From the NCBI GenBank assembly GCA_018710985.1, contig DVIV01000039.1:1-49249 (forward strand): a DNA stretch of 49,249 nucleotides, given 5' to 3'. Positions 1-9,919 of the stretch are shown here, one piece after another. This stretch comes from Candidatus Limiplasma pullicola. GTDB lineage: Bacteria > Bacillota > Clostridia > Christensenellales > Aristaeellaceae. Numbering within the stretch: position 1 is the first letter of the stretch; the number at the start of each line of letters is the position of its first letter. Made by a program: the position numbers and the translations under genes. The notes under the pieces are model-generated. The model saw only the letters and a list, made by a program, of their open reading frames with translations. It did no database searches and was not told the DNA's origin.

Positions 1-11
1 GCTTAAGAAAT

Positions 12-149
12 GTTTGCGCCCAGGGGCGCAAACTCCCCGCCCGCCCGGCAAAGCCGGGCGATACGAATTCACTTTGGAGGACCTGCGGGTCCTCCAAACC
101 TCCCCAAATGGGTTATTTGACAGTCTGAGAGCCGCTGCAAAGCGGCTCT
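12..149. repeat. Cluster of four perfect hairpins
   Basis: Four separate perfect inverted repeats lie in the first 150 bases: 12-33 (10-bp stem), 42-60 (8-bp stem, AAA loop), 73-98 (11-bp stem, 4-nt loop) and 128-149 (9-bp stem, GCAA loop). The stems are unrelated in sequence. No gene is visible here. The last hairpin lies just beyond the stop of the minus-strand TetR gene and could end its transcript, but no long T run follows it. Confidence 0.7.
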
Positions 150-168
150 GACAGGCTCTTTTCTTTTA

Positions 169-747
169 CTACACCACAATCCGGTCGCAAACGCCCAGCA
201 CCAGCTCGCGCAGGGCCTCGGCATAGCAGGCCATCTCGCGCGCATTCTGCATGGACAGGTACAGGATGTGGATGATGGAACCCACCATCTCATCCGATAC
301 GCGAAAGGTGATGCCCTCGCGCTTGAGCAGTTCCAGAATGCGCATGGACATGCTCTTGAAGTGCGCCAGCGCCTCGTCCGAGGCAACCAGCGCAACCAGC
401 TGGGGCATATCCTCCTTGAGAAAGCGCATCACGTTCAGTTCCGCCAGCCGGTCAAAGGCGGCGTTGACCGCGTTGGCGGTCCGCTCCCGATTGCTGCCCG
501 TGGACTGGCGCAGCACGCGCTCCGCCTCGCCCACGATGAGCATTTCAAAGTGCATGCCCACCTGCAAAAACAGCTGTTCCTTGCTGTCATAGAACTTGTA
601 AAAGGTGGATTTGGAGATCCCTGCGTCGGATGTGAGCTTCTCCAGTGAGATGCGCTTCACATCCGTGCCCACCGCATGGCGGCAGGCGCTGTCAAACAGC
701 CGGGCGCGAATGTCCTCCATCTGCTGCGGCGTGAATGCCTGCGGCAT
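169..747 (-). CDS. TetR/AcrR family transcriptional regulator
   Basis: A 192-residue one-component repressor. The N-terminal helix-turn-helix is visible at about residues 30-60 (ISLEKLTSDAGISKSTFYKFY, followed by SKEQLF), which is typical of TetR DNA-binding domains. The remaining helical part is the ligand/dimer domain, which is too variable to predict a ligand. The ATG is preceded by AGGGGGG at good spacing. It follows the FtsX-like permease by 33 bases on the same strand, so the two are probably co-transcribed. Two identical-geometry palindromes at the promoter upstream of the permease are its likely operators, giving autoregulation. The family call is secure; the signal sensed is unknown. 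Confidence 0.9.
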   Translation of the reverse strand: MPQAFTPQQMEDIRARLFDSACRHAVGTDVKRISLEKLTSDAGISKSTFYKFYDSKEQLFLQVGMHFEMLIVGEAERVLRQSTGSNRERTANAVNAAFDRLAELNVMRFLKEDMPQLVALVASDEALAHFKSMSMRILELLKREGITFRVSDEMVGSIIHILYLSMQNAREMACYAEALRELVLGVCDRIVV

Positions 748-765
748 ATGTTTCCCCCCTCAAAA

Positions 766-783
766 GAACCGCTTTGGCGGTTA
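766..783 (-). promoter_or_regulatory. Small hairpin between permease and TetR genes
   Basis: AACCGC-TTTG-GCGGTT forms a 6-bp stem at the permease stop codon, and on the minus strand it is followed by TTCTTTT. It could be a weak intercistronic terminator or processing site that sets the permease/TetR ratio. The stem is short, so this is tentative. Confidence 0.3.
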
Positions 784-3087
784 TTCCACCGATTTGAGCG
801 CCTCCACCATGTCGATGCCGCGTACCTTGCGCGTCAGCAGCAGCTGAATCAGCAGGCTGAACACGTAGGTGACCACGCTCGCCAAAATCACCGACAACAC
901 CGCCGGGCGGCTTGGATAGGCCAGCGTTTCCGATTCGCAAACCTTGAGCACCAGGCCCGTCAGGCCGATGCCGGGCAGCACCCCGCACAGCACGCCCAGG
1001 AGGCTGACGATGTTGTTTTCCCCGATGATCAGGCCGCGGATTTCCTTCTGATGATAGCCAAGCACCTTGAGCGTGGCGTATTCGCGGGTACGTTCGGAAA
1101 AGTTCATCAGGCCCATGTTATAGCAGATCACAAAGGCCAGCGCCAGCGCGATCAGCGTGATCATGGCAAAGATGGAGGCCAGCATATCCAGCATCTTCGT
1201 CAGCTCCTGCGCCTGATCCACGGGCCAGTTGAGCTTATCCACTTCCTCCATGGTGTCCAGCTCGGACAGGCAGGTCTGCGTGGGGCCCTTGAGCAAGATG
1301 GCCGTGGGCGTAAAGCTGCCCTTGCGCAGGCTTTCCCAGGTTCCGCTTTCCATATACAGGCCCTGAGAGACGCTGTTGTATACGATTTGTGTGATGGTTA
1401 CGCTTGCGGGTTTGTCATCGCCGGGGAAGAACAGCTCCAGCGCATCGCCCACGGAAACCTTCAGCGTCTGCGCCAGCTTCTCGGTGATGGCACCACCACC
1501 GGGCAGAATGTCCACCAGCGTTTCGTTTTTGCCCACGCGCAGCATCGTCTGCCCCGGCTCCACCACGGTGAGCAGCGTGGTGCGGCTTTCGCTGGCCGAC
1601 CGTGCGCTCAGCGACTTTTCCATGATGCACTCCACGCCCTCGGCATCCAGGCGGCGGCGGTAGCTGTCCGCCGAGTCGGCCTCGCCGGTCAGGTCGGCGC
1701 GCACATCATAGCACAGCGCCTTGGTATAGTGGTTTTCGGCCAGTGCATTGACCGAATCCTGCAATCCCAGGGAAGCGATGATCAGTGCGTTGCAGCACAG
1801 CACGCCCACGAAGGACATGATGGTGCGCATGCGGTTACGCATGAGGTTGCGCACAACCATTTTGGTATTGAAGTTGAACCGCCGCCACAGGAAACCCACG
1901 CGCTCCAGCAGAATGCGCCTGCCCGCCTTGGGCGGCTTGGGCCGGAGCAGGTCAGCGGTGGTTTCGCGCGCGCTCTTTTGATAGGTGTAGAGGCAGATCA
2001 GCACGCTCATCACCACGGTGAGCGCCACCATGGCCCACGCCTCGCGCGAGATGGCGGGATACAGCTTGTAGGGATATTCGTTCTGCCCCAGCAGCAGCGC
2101 CCAGATCACATTGGGCAAAAGCGCATGTCCGGCCACCACGCCCAGCAGCGATCCGATCAGCGAGGGCCATATGGCATAGGCCAGGTAGTGCCCGCGGATA
2201 CGCCGCGAGGGATAGCCCAGCGCCTTGAGCGTGCCCAGCTGCAAGCGCTGGTTTTCGATCATGCGGGTCAGCGTGGTCATCACGATGAGCGCGGCCACCG
2301 CATAGGCGATGAGCGGGAACACCAGCGTGAGGTTGGAAAACATGTCGGCATTGCTCTGCGCATTGGCTGTGCTCTGGTGCGCGCGGCGGTTGACCACCAG
2401 CGCCGTGGGCAGCGCGGCCTCAATGGCGTCCTCCGCCTGCCCGGCGTCCACGCCCTCGGCGAGCTTCACCAGCACCTGCGTCATGGGCAGATCCGGCATG
2501 CCGCAGGTATTGATGAGGATATAGCCGTACTGGTCGGGGTTGGGATATACCCCGTCGGTCACGCAGATGAACTCCGGGCTGTAGACCACGCCCCGCACCA
2601 CAAAGCTGTATTCCTGCCCGGACAGCTTCACACCCACGCGGTCCCCGACCGAAAGGCCGTGCGCCTGGGCAAACCCCGCCTGAATCAGGCATCCGCGGGA
2701 ATCCGTCTGGGTGAGCGCCTCGCCCTGGACCACCAGCGGCTGATTGATGCGCATGGCGCCGTCATAGGCCGTCACATTCAGCGTGGGCTCGCCGGGCAGG
2801 GTGCTTTCCAGCTCCGCCGTGGCACGCGCGCATACGTCGCTCACCCCGCTGATGGCGCGGATTCTCTCCAGGGTATCGCGGTCCGCGCTGGGCACGCTGA
2901 CCCAGAAATCCGCCAGATTGTTTTGGGCGAAGTAGGTGTCAATCGTGCCCTGCGCCAGCCGCGCCGTACCGTCCAGTCCGGCGAACATGAACGTGCCCAG
3001 CGAACAGAGCATCACAATGGCAAAAAACTGCATGCCGGACCGGCGCATGTCGCGCACCAGCTTTTTTCCCAGAGCGCTCATGGCCAT
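781..3087 (-). CDS. FtsX-family ABC transporter permease (MacB-like, two FtsX units)
   Basis: A 768-residue membrane protein. An N-terminal membrane segment (about 18-40) is followed by an extracytoplasmic MacB-PCD-like domain (about 45-240). A first FtsX block of three helices follows (about 255-390), then a second membrane anchor (about 430-450), a second external domain, and a C-terminal FtsX block (about 635-765). The linker motif NQRLQLGTLKALGYP and the later TREYATLKVLGYHQKEI are characteristic FtsX coupling-helix sequences. Such permeases act with a separate ATPase in lipoprotein, lipid or antimicrobial-peptide transport. No ATPase gene is adjacent in this window. GGGGGGAG precedes the ATG. 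It is probably repressed by the downstream TetR protein. Confidence 0.88.
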   Translation of the reverse strand: MAMSALGKKLVRDMRRSGMQFFAIVMLCSLGTFMFAGLDGTARLAQGTIDTYFAQNNLADFWVSVPSADRDTLERIRAISGVSDVCARATAELESTLPGEPTLNVTAYDGAMRINQPLVVQGEALTQTDSRGCLIQAGFAQAHGLSVGDRVGVKLSGQEYSFVVRGVVYSPEFICVTDGVYPNPDQYGYILINTCGMPDLPMTQVLVKLAEGVDAGQAEDAIEAALPTALVVNRRAHQSTANAQSNADMFSNLTLVFPLIAYAVAALIVMTTLTRMIENQRLQLGTLKALGYPSRRIRGHYLAYAIWPSLIGSLLGVVAGHALLPNVIWALLLGQNEYPYKLYPAISREAWAMVALTVVMSVLICLYTYQKSARETTADLLRPKPPKAGRRILLERVGFLWRRFNFNTKMVVRNLMRNRMRTIMSFVGVLCCNALIIASLGLQDSVNALAENHYTKALCYDVRADLTGEADSADSYRRRLDAEGVECIMEKSLSARSASESRTTLLTVVEPGQTMLRVGKNETLVDILPGGGAITEKLAQTLKVSVGDALELFFPGDDKPASVTITQIVYNSVSQGLYMESGTWESLRKGSFTPTAILLKGPTQTCLSELDTMEEVDKLNWPVDQAQELTKMLDMLASIFAMITLIALALAFVICYNMGLMNFSERTREYATLKVLGYHQKEIRGLIIGENNIVSLLGVLCGVLPGIGLTGLVLKVCESETLAYPSRPAVLSVILASVVTYVFSLLIQLLLTRKVRGIDMVEALKSVE

Positions 3088-3121
3088 GGGCGCGCTCCCC
3101 CCTTCGGCAGCAAATCATGTA

Positions 3122-3145
3122 AAAACAAAATATGGAATTTGTTTT
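3122..3145. promoter_or_regulatory. Operator palindrome 1 (putative TetR site)
   Basis: AAAACAAA-N8-TTTGTTTT, an inverted repeat with 8-bp arms and an 8-bp spacer. It lies in the 5' leader of the permease-TetR transcript. It matches the arms and spacer length of the second palindrome, whose centre is 60 bp away (about six helical turns). Confidence 0.65.
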
Positions 3146-3180
3146 CAGCACGGCCAAAAGAAAAACGCGGACGTGCAGCT

Positions 3181-3206
3181 GAAAACAAATCGGCTCTTTT
3201 GTTTTC
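3181..3206. promoter_or_regulatory. Operator palindrome 2 (putative TetR site)
   Basis: GAAAACAAA-N8-TTTGTTTTC, 9-bp arms, placed immediately after the predicted transcription start of the permease-TetR operon (about 3207, minus strand). A repressor bound here would block initiation or early elongation. Same geometry as the palindrome at 3122-3145. Confidence 0.7.
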
Positions 3207-3214
3207 ATGCTGTT

Positions 3215-3243
3215 ATTATAAGGGATTTCTCCCGGCAAGTCAA
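3215..3243 (-). promoter_or_regulatory. Sigma-A promoter of permease-tetR operon
   Basis: On the minus strand: -35 TTGACT (3243-3238), 17-bp spacer, -10 TATAAT (3220-3215). It is back to back with the csoR promoter. Confidence 0.8.
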
Positions 3244-3292
3244 TGCGGAGGCAAAAACGTTACAATTCGTTCACGGTTGCGGAAAAAAAGGC

Positions 3293-3321
3293 TTGACATA
3301 TACCCTGTAGGGGTATATAAT
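3293..3321 (+). promoter_or_regulatory. Sigma-A promoter of csoR-copA operon
   Basis: Perfect consensus -35 TTGACA (3293-3298), 17-bp spacer, -10 TATAAT (3316-3321). The first CsoR palindrome fills the spacer, so the promoter should be strong when derepressed and fully occluded when CsoR is bound. Confidence 0.9.
3299..3317. promoter_or_regulatory. CsoR operator 1
   Basis: TATACCC-TGTA-GGGGTATA, the G-tract/AT-flank palindrome typical of copper-sensing CsoR repressors. It lies between the -35 and -10 hexamers of the csoR-copA promoter. Confidence 0.8.
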
Positions 3322-3325
3322 TCTC

Positions 3326-3344
3326 ATATCCCCACGGGGTATAT
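3326..3344. promoter_or_regulatory. CsoR operator 2
   Basis: ATATCCCC-A-CGGGGTATAT, a second CsoR-type palindrome starting a few bases after the -10 and covering the predicted start site (about 3328). Its centre is 27 bp from that of operator 1. Confidence 0.75.
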
Positions 3345-3367
3345 TATTCAGGAAACGGGGTGTCGCT

Positions 3368-3670
3368 ATGACCCATGAGCCCACCTGCTGCCATCGCACC
3401 AAAGAGCGCAGCGAGGCTGAATACAAAAGCCTGATTCACCGTCTCAACCGCATTGAAGGGCAGATTCGCGGCATCCGGGGCATGCTGGAAAAGAGCGCCT
3501 ACTGCCCCGACATTCTGGCGCAGGCCGCCGCCGCCAACGCCGCGCTCAACGCCTTCGGCCGCGAGCTGCTGGCACAGCATATCCGCACCTGCGTGGCGCA
3601 GGATATCCGCAGCGGAAAGGATGAAACCATCGACGAGCTGCTCGACACCCTGCGCAAATGGATGCGCTAG
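3368..3670 (+). CDS. csoR: Copper-sensing transcriptional repressor CsoR
   Basis: A 100-residue all-helical CsoR/RcnR-family metalloregulator (DUF156). The Cu(I) ligand set is present: Cys46 (YCPDIL), His71 and Cys75 (HIRTC). The family motif around residues 23-40 ([14 protein letters not shown]) is also clear. An N-terminal TCCH could add a metal site. In the family, the apo-protein binds the promoter and Cu(I) releases it. Two matching palindromes lie in its own promoter. It ends just upstream of copA with room only for the copA ribosome site, so the two form an operon. Confidence 0.95.
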   Translation: MTHEPTCCHRTKERSEAEYKSLIHRLNRIEGQIRGIRGMLEKSAYCPDILAQAAAANAALNAFGRELLAQHIRTCVAQDIRSGKDETIDELLDTLRKWMR

Positions 3671-3690
3671 GCCCGGAAAGGAGAACTGCG

Positions 3691-6186
<2,496 letters not shown>

Positions 6187-6200
6187 GCCGGCGACAAACG

Positions 6201-6250
6201 CAAAGGTGCGGCGGGATGCGAAACGCTCCCGCCGCGCCTTTGTGCTTTTT
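6201..6250. terminator. Bidirectional terminator, copA / pentapeptide gene
   Basis: A 16-bp stem (6201-6216 with 6227-6242) plus an inner GCG-AAA-CGC, followed on the plus strand by TGCTTTTT. It sits between convergent genes. Confidence 0.8.
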
Positions 6251-6908
6251 AGGAAACAATCTCTACGCCCAGCAGCCCGGCCAGCTCAATGACCTGCGCC
6301 GCCGTGACCTTCGCTCCGCGCAGGTCGTAGAGCGAAATGCGCCATCCTCCGATGCGGCAGGTGGTCATGTCAAGGCCCATGAGCGGCGTGCGCGCCCACT
6401 GCGCGCGCTCCAAATCCGAATGGTCAAATCGCGCCTTGAGCAGCCGCACCTCCGACCACAGGCTTTCCCGCAGGCGGCATTCGGAAAATACGACGCGGTC
6501 CAGTTTGCACTCCGCAAAGGAGACGTAATCCAGCATGCAGCCGTCAAAGGACACGTTCATCAGCGCGCCCTGCATGATCTCCAGCCCTGTCATGCGGCAG
6601 CCCCGAAAGCGCGCGCGCTGGATCGCCGCGTTTTGCAGCCGGGCGTTGCTCCATTCGCATTTGTCAAACGTGCAATCCACAAAGCTGACGCGCTTGAAAT
6701 CGTTGTCGCCGAACCGGCAGCGCTCAAAGGCGCAGCCGCGCACATCCAGCGTTTTGCCGGAGAGGCCGTCCATTTCTCCGTCCGCAAAGCGCATGCCCTC
6801 CAGATCTCCGTGTCCGTCCAGCGCCGCTGCCGCAGCCTGTGCAAGCGAAGCACCCTGCGTAAGCTGCGGGGGCAGAGAAGGTCCCATAAGCCGCCATTCT
6901 TCCTTCAT
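6249..6908 (-). CDS. Pentapeptide-repeat protein
   Basis: 219 residues. From about residue 40 to 190 the chain follows a five-residue rhythm with Leu/Phe/Met at the centre of each turn (for example CAFERCRFGDNDFKRVSF), the signature of a right-handed quadrilateral beta-helix. Cys is unusually common at turns. No signal peptide or membrane segment is visible. Some family members mimic DNA and protect gyrase (Qnr, MfpA), but most have no known function. The start is taken at 6908 because GGGAGG lies 8 bases upstream; the longer reading frame has no ribosome site. It stands alone between terminators. Confidence 0.85.
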   Translation of the reverse strand: MKEEWRLMGPSLPPQLTQGASLAQAAAAALDGHGDLEGMRFADGEMDGLSGKTLDVRGCAFERCRFGDNDFKRVSFVDCTFDKCEWSNARLQNAAIQRARFRGCRMTGLEIMQGALMNVSFDGCMLDYVSFAECKLDRVVFSECRLRESLWSEVRLLKARFDHSDLERAQWARTPLMGLDMTTCRIGGWRISLYDLRGAKVTAAQVIELAGLLGVEIVS

Positions 6909-6933
6909 GACGCATTCCTCCCGTTCTCCACCT

Positions 6934-6963
6934 ATTATACGGGCTTTGCATCCCGCCACACAA
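6934..6963 (-). promoter_or_regulatory. Promoter of pentapeptide gene
   Basis: On the minus strand: -35 TTGTGT (6963-6958), 18-bp spacer, -10 TATAAT (6939-6934), placed 26 bases before the start codon. Confidence 0.6.
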
Positions 6964-6989
6964 GAGCGCCGTCATTCAAAAATCCTGCG

Positions 6990-7018
6990 TTGTCATCCTG
7001 GCCCGCGCGTGTTATAAT
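6990..7018 (+). promoter_or_regulatory. Promoter of phosphofructokinase gene
   Basis: -35 TTGTCA (6990-6995), 17-bp spacer, -10 TATAAT (7013-7018), about 40 bases before the start codon. Confidence 0.8.
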
Positions 7019-7057
7019 AAATGCCATAAACAGGTGATTCAGAAGGAGGAAAAAGCG

Positions 7058-8131
7058 ATGAAGCGCAGAATCGGCATCCTGACCAGCGGCGGCGACTGTC
7101 CCGGCCTTAACGCGGCCATCCGCGGCGTGGCGCGCGCAGCCTACGAGCTTTTTGACGCCGAGATCATCGGCATCCGCAACGGATACGGCGGACTCATCGA
7201 GGGCGAGTATCAGGAGATGAGCAAAAAGCAGTTCTCCGGCATTCTCACGCTGGGCGGCACCATCCTGGGGACCAGCCGTCAGCCGTTCCGCAACATGCGG
7301 GTCATTGACGAGCGCGGCGTGGACAAGGTGGCCGCCATGAAAAAGACCTATAAGGATTTGAAGCTGGACTGCCTGGTCACGCTGGGCGGCAACGGTACGC
7401 ACAAGACGGCCAACCTGCTTAGCGAAGAGGGCCTCAATGTGATCGGCCTGCCCAAGACCATCGATAATGACATCTATGGCACGGACTTCACCTTCGGCTT
7501 CCATACGGCGGTGGATATCGCAACGGACGTCATCGACCGCATCCATACGACCGCCACCAGCCATGGCCGCTGCATGGTCATCGAGATCATGGGCAACAAG
7601 GCGGGCTGGCTGACGCTGTATGCCGGTCTGGCGGGCGGCGCGGACGTGATTCTACTGCCGGAGGTGCCCTACGACATTGAAAAGGTAGCCGAGGCTGTGG
7701 AAGCCCGTGCCAAGAGCAAGAAGGCGTTCAGCATCATCGCCGTGGCCGAGGGCGCCATGAGCGAGGAAGAGGCCAAAATGAAAAAGAAGGAGCGCGAAGC
7801 CTACCGCGCTACGCTGCCCTATGACTGCATCAGCAAGCGCATCGCTGCGCAGCTGAGCGAAATGGTGGGCGTGGAGGCGCGCCATGTGGTGCCCGGCCAC
7901 ATCCAGCGCGGCGGCAGCCCCAGCGCCTACGACCGCGTGCTCTCCACCCAGTTCGGCGTGCATGCCGCCGAGCTCATCCGCGATGAGATCTATGGCGTCA
8001 CAGTGGCCCTGGACGGCAACGAGATCATCCACAACAAGCTCAAGGACATCGCGGGCGTGCCCAAGCCCGTGCCCAAGGACGACCATGTGCTGGTCACCGC
8101 CCGCAACATGGGCATCTGCATGGGCGACTGA
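7058..8131 (+). CDS. pfkA: 6-phosphofructokinase (group III-like)
   Basis: 357 residues. It phosphorylates fructose 6-phosphate to the 1,6-bisphosphate in glycolysis. Visible are the N-terminal GGDCPGLNAAIRG phosphate loop, GGNGT (about 102-106), the catalytic PKTIDND, the substrate-binding MGNKAGW region (in place of MGR) and the C-terminal HIQRGGSP. In this family Gly after the Asp-position of GGD/NG favours ATP, whereas Asp (GGDD) favours pyrophosphate; Lys in PKTIDND is seen in PPi and group III enzymes. This Gly/Lys pair suggests an ATP-using group III enzyme, but donor choice is not certain. AAGGAGG precedes ATG 7058; an in-frame GTG at 7034 lacks a site. Followed by a terminator. Confidence 0.92.
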   Translation: MKRRIGILTSGGDCPGLNAAIRGVARAAYELFDAEIIGIRNGYGGLIEGEYQEMSKKQFSGILTLGGTILGTSRQPFRNMRVIDERGVDKVAAMKKTYKDLKLDCLVTLGGNGTHKTANLLSEEGLNVIGLPKTIDNDIYGTDFTFGFHTAVDIATDVIDRIHTTATSHGRCMVIEIMGNKAGWLTLYAGLAGGADVILLPEVPYDIEKVAEAVEARAKSKKAFSIIAVAEGAMSEEEAKMKKKEREAYRATLPYDCISKRIAAQLSEMVGVEARHVVPGHIQRGGSPSAYDRVLSTQFGVHAAELIRDEIYGVTVALDGNEIIHNKLKDIAGVPKPVPKDDHVLVTARNMGICMGD

Positions 8132-8152
8132 TCGTTGCTTTCGCTGCTCCCG

Positions 8153-8192
8153 GCGGACGGCAGCCGCGCTCGAGGCGGCCGTCCGCTTTTTT
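8153..8192 (+). terminator. Rho-independent terminator after pfkA
   Basis: GCGGACGGC ... GCCGTCCGC 9-bp stem followed directly by six T. Confidence 0.85.
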
Positions 8193-8197
8193 AGCTC

Positions 8198-8226
8198 TTG
8201 CTTTCCTCGCGCAAACGGGGTACAAT
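8198..8226 (+). promoter_or_regulatory. Promoter of mgtE transcript
   Basis: -35 TTGCTT (8198-8203), 17-bp spacer, -10 TACAAT (8221-8226). It implies an unusually long leader of about 220 bases before mgtE. Confidence 0.65.
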
Positions 8227-8260
8227 CATTGCGGAAAACATCGAAAGGCAGGTGAACAGG

Positions 8261-8371
8261 ATGGACGGCTGTGACAGTCATGATCGAAGAATCACCGTCG
8301 GTTGGAAGCGGCGCCGAAGCGTCGCTGGCCGAAAGCCCATGCGGCCGTTCGCCCTGTTGCCCGGGGTATAA
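8261..8371 (+). CDS. Possible leader peptide (uORF) of mgtE, 36 residues
   Basis: An ATG reading frame of 36 codons plus TAA in the mgtE leader, with AGGTG 6 bases before the ATG. The peptide is rich in Arg and basic runs (DRRI, WKRRRS, GRK) and ends near Pro codons. Translation of such a frame could couple ribosome progress to downstream RNA folding, as known for Mg2+-transporter leaders in enterobacteria (mgtA/mgtC). It resembles no known protein, and the frame could occur by chance in GC-rich DNA. Confidence 0.3.
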   Translation: MDGCDSHDRRITVGWKRRRSVAGRKPMRPFALLPGV

Positions 8372-8453
8372 ACGGCTGCGCGGGCTTCCGGCGTTTTGGC
8401 TCGCCTTTCAACCGGCTCTTCCCAGGCAGACAAGGAAGGAGGAGGCGTTGAAG

Positions 8454-9881
8454 ATGGAGCCGAAAATCCCTATGATGGAAGAAACCGCCCTGACCCCCAA
8501 GCCGGATTATGCGGCGGAGATCACCCGAATCGTCAAAAGCCCCGCATCCCCCAATGTGATGCGGGAACGGCTGGAGGATTATCACGAAAAGGACATTGCC
8601 GAGGTTTTGCCCACGCTGACCCCGGCGGAGCGGAAAAAGCTGTACCGCATTCTGGATGCGGACATGCTGGCCAACATTCTGGAGCGTCTGGAGAGCGAAG
8701 AGGCCGCCGGTTTTCTGTCGGAGATGGACCTGCGCAAGGGCGCCCGCACGATTGAGAGCATGGAATCCGATGCGGCCACGGAGATTCTCTCCGGGCTGGA
8801 CCGCAAGAAAAAAAGCGATCTGATCGAATGCATGGACGAGGCTTCCAAAAAGGAACTCGCCCTGATGCAGACCTTTGACGACGACGAAATCGGCAGCAAG
8901 ATGACCACCAACTACATCTCCGTGCGGGACAACCTCACGGTGAAGCAGGCCATGAGCTCGCTCATTGAGCAGGCCGCCGAAAACGACAACATCTCCACCC
9001 TCTTTGTCCGGGACAGCGACGATGTGTTCTGCGGCGCGATTGACCTCAAGGAGCTGATCATCGCCCGGCCGGAGACCGATTTCCATTCCCTCATCATGAC
9101 CTCCTATCCCTATGTGTATGGGCATGAGGACATTGACGACTGCCTTGAATTGCTCAAGGACTATTCCGAGGACCTCATCCCCGTGCTGGACAACAACAAC
9201 CACCTGCTGGGCGTGATCACTTCGCAGAACATGGTGCAGGTGGTGGACGACGAAATGGGCGAGGACTACGCCCGTCTGGCCGGCCTGACTGCCGAGGAGG
9301 ACCTGACCGAGCCGCTGAAGCAGAGCATGCAAAAGCGCCTGCCCTGGCTGTTTGTGCTGCTGGGGTTGGGCCTGCTGGTATCCACGGTGGTGGGCGCGTT
9401 TGAGCAGGTGGTATCGCAGCTTACGCTGATCATGTGCTTTCAGTCGCTCATTCTGGACATGGCCGGCAACGTGGGCACCCAGTCGCTGGCGGTGACCATC
9501 CGCGTGCTGATGGATGAAAACCTGACCTTCCGGCAAAAATTCGGCCTGGTGGTCAAGGAGGTGCGCATCGGCTCGGCCAACGGGCTGCTGCTGGGGCTGG
9601 CGTCCTTTGTGCTCATCGGCCTGTACATCTGGCTGTTCCGTGGCCGCGATCTGACGACCGCCTTTACGGTGTCCGGCTGCATCGGCATTTCGCTGCTGCT
9701 GGCCATGGCCATCTCCAGCGCCGTGGGCACGCTGATTCCCCTGTTCTTCAAAAAGATCAACATCGACCCTGCCGTGGCTTCCGGTCCGCTCATCACCACC
9801 GTCAACGACCTGGTGGCCGTGGTTACCTATTATGGGCTAAGCTGGCTCTTCCTCTTGCAGATTCTGCACCTCGCCGGCTGA
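8454..9881 (+). CDS. mgtE: Magnesium transporter MgtE
   Basis: A 475-residue Mg2+ channel. The cytoplasmic MgtE N domain covers about residues 30-135. A CBS pair follows (about 140-260; Asp/Glu-rich, which in the family binds Mg2+ to lock the pore shut). A plug helix follows, then five membrane helices (about 290-475) with the conserved pore segment MAGNVGTQS and the later PLITTVNDLVAV. Start at ATG 8454, with AAGGAGGAGG upstream. A longer open frame reaching back into the leader has no ribosome site. It is followed by a flavodoxin-like gene 38 bases on, likely co-transcribed. The long leader suggests regulation after initiation. Confidence 0.95.
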   Translation: MEPKIPMMEETALTPKPDYAAEITRIVKSPASPNVMRERLEDYHEKDIAEVLPTLTPAERKKLYRILDADMLANILERLESEEAAGFLSEMDLRKGARTIESMESDAATEILSGLDRKKKSDLIECMDEASKKELALMQTFDDDEIGSKMTTNYISVRDNLTVKQAMSSLIEQAAENDNISTLFVRDSDDVFCGAIDLKELIIARPETDFHSLIMTSYPYVYGHEDIDDCLELLKDYSEDLIPVLDNNNHLLGVITSQNMVQVVDDEMGEDYARLAGLTAEEDLTEPLKQSMQKRLPWLFVLLGLGLLVSTVVGAFEQVVSQLTLIMCFQSLILDMAGNVGTQSLAVTIRVLMDENLTFRQKFGLVVKEVRIGSANGLLLGLASFVLIGLYIWLFRGRDLTTAFTVSGCIGISLLLAMAISSAVGTLIPLFFKKINIDPAVASGPLITTVNDLVAVVTYYGLSWLFLLQILHLAG

Positions 9882-9919
9882 TGCCCGCGACGGACATTTT
9901 TCAGAGGAGGTCGAAAGCG

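Noticed and set aside
676-3378. Long plus-strand reading frame (about 900 codons) opposite the permease
   Set aside because: It is antisense to the FtsX-type permease, rich in His/Gln/Arg as expected for GC-rich reverse frames, has no ribosome site and no recognisable domain.
8233-8453. M-box riboswitch upstream of mgtE
   Set aside because: I looked for the conserved core (GGTGAGGCTCCT and GCTGCC-type segments) and did not find it; the leader is reported as uncharacterised instead.
8271-8453. N-terminal extension of MgtE from a GTG at 8271
   Set aside because: No ribosome site; the extension has no MgtE similarity, and ATG 8454 has AAGGAGGAGG.
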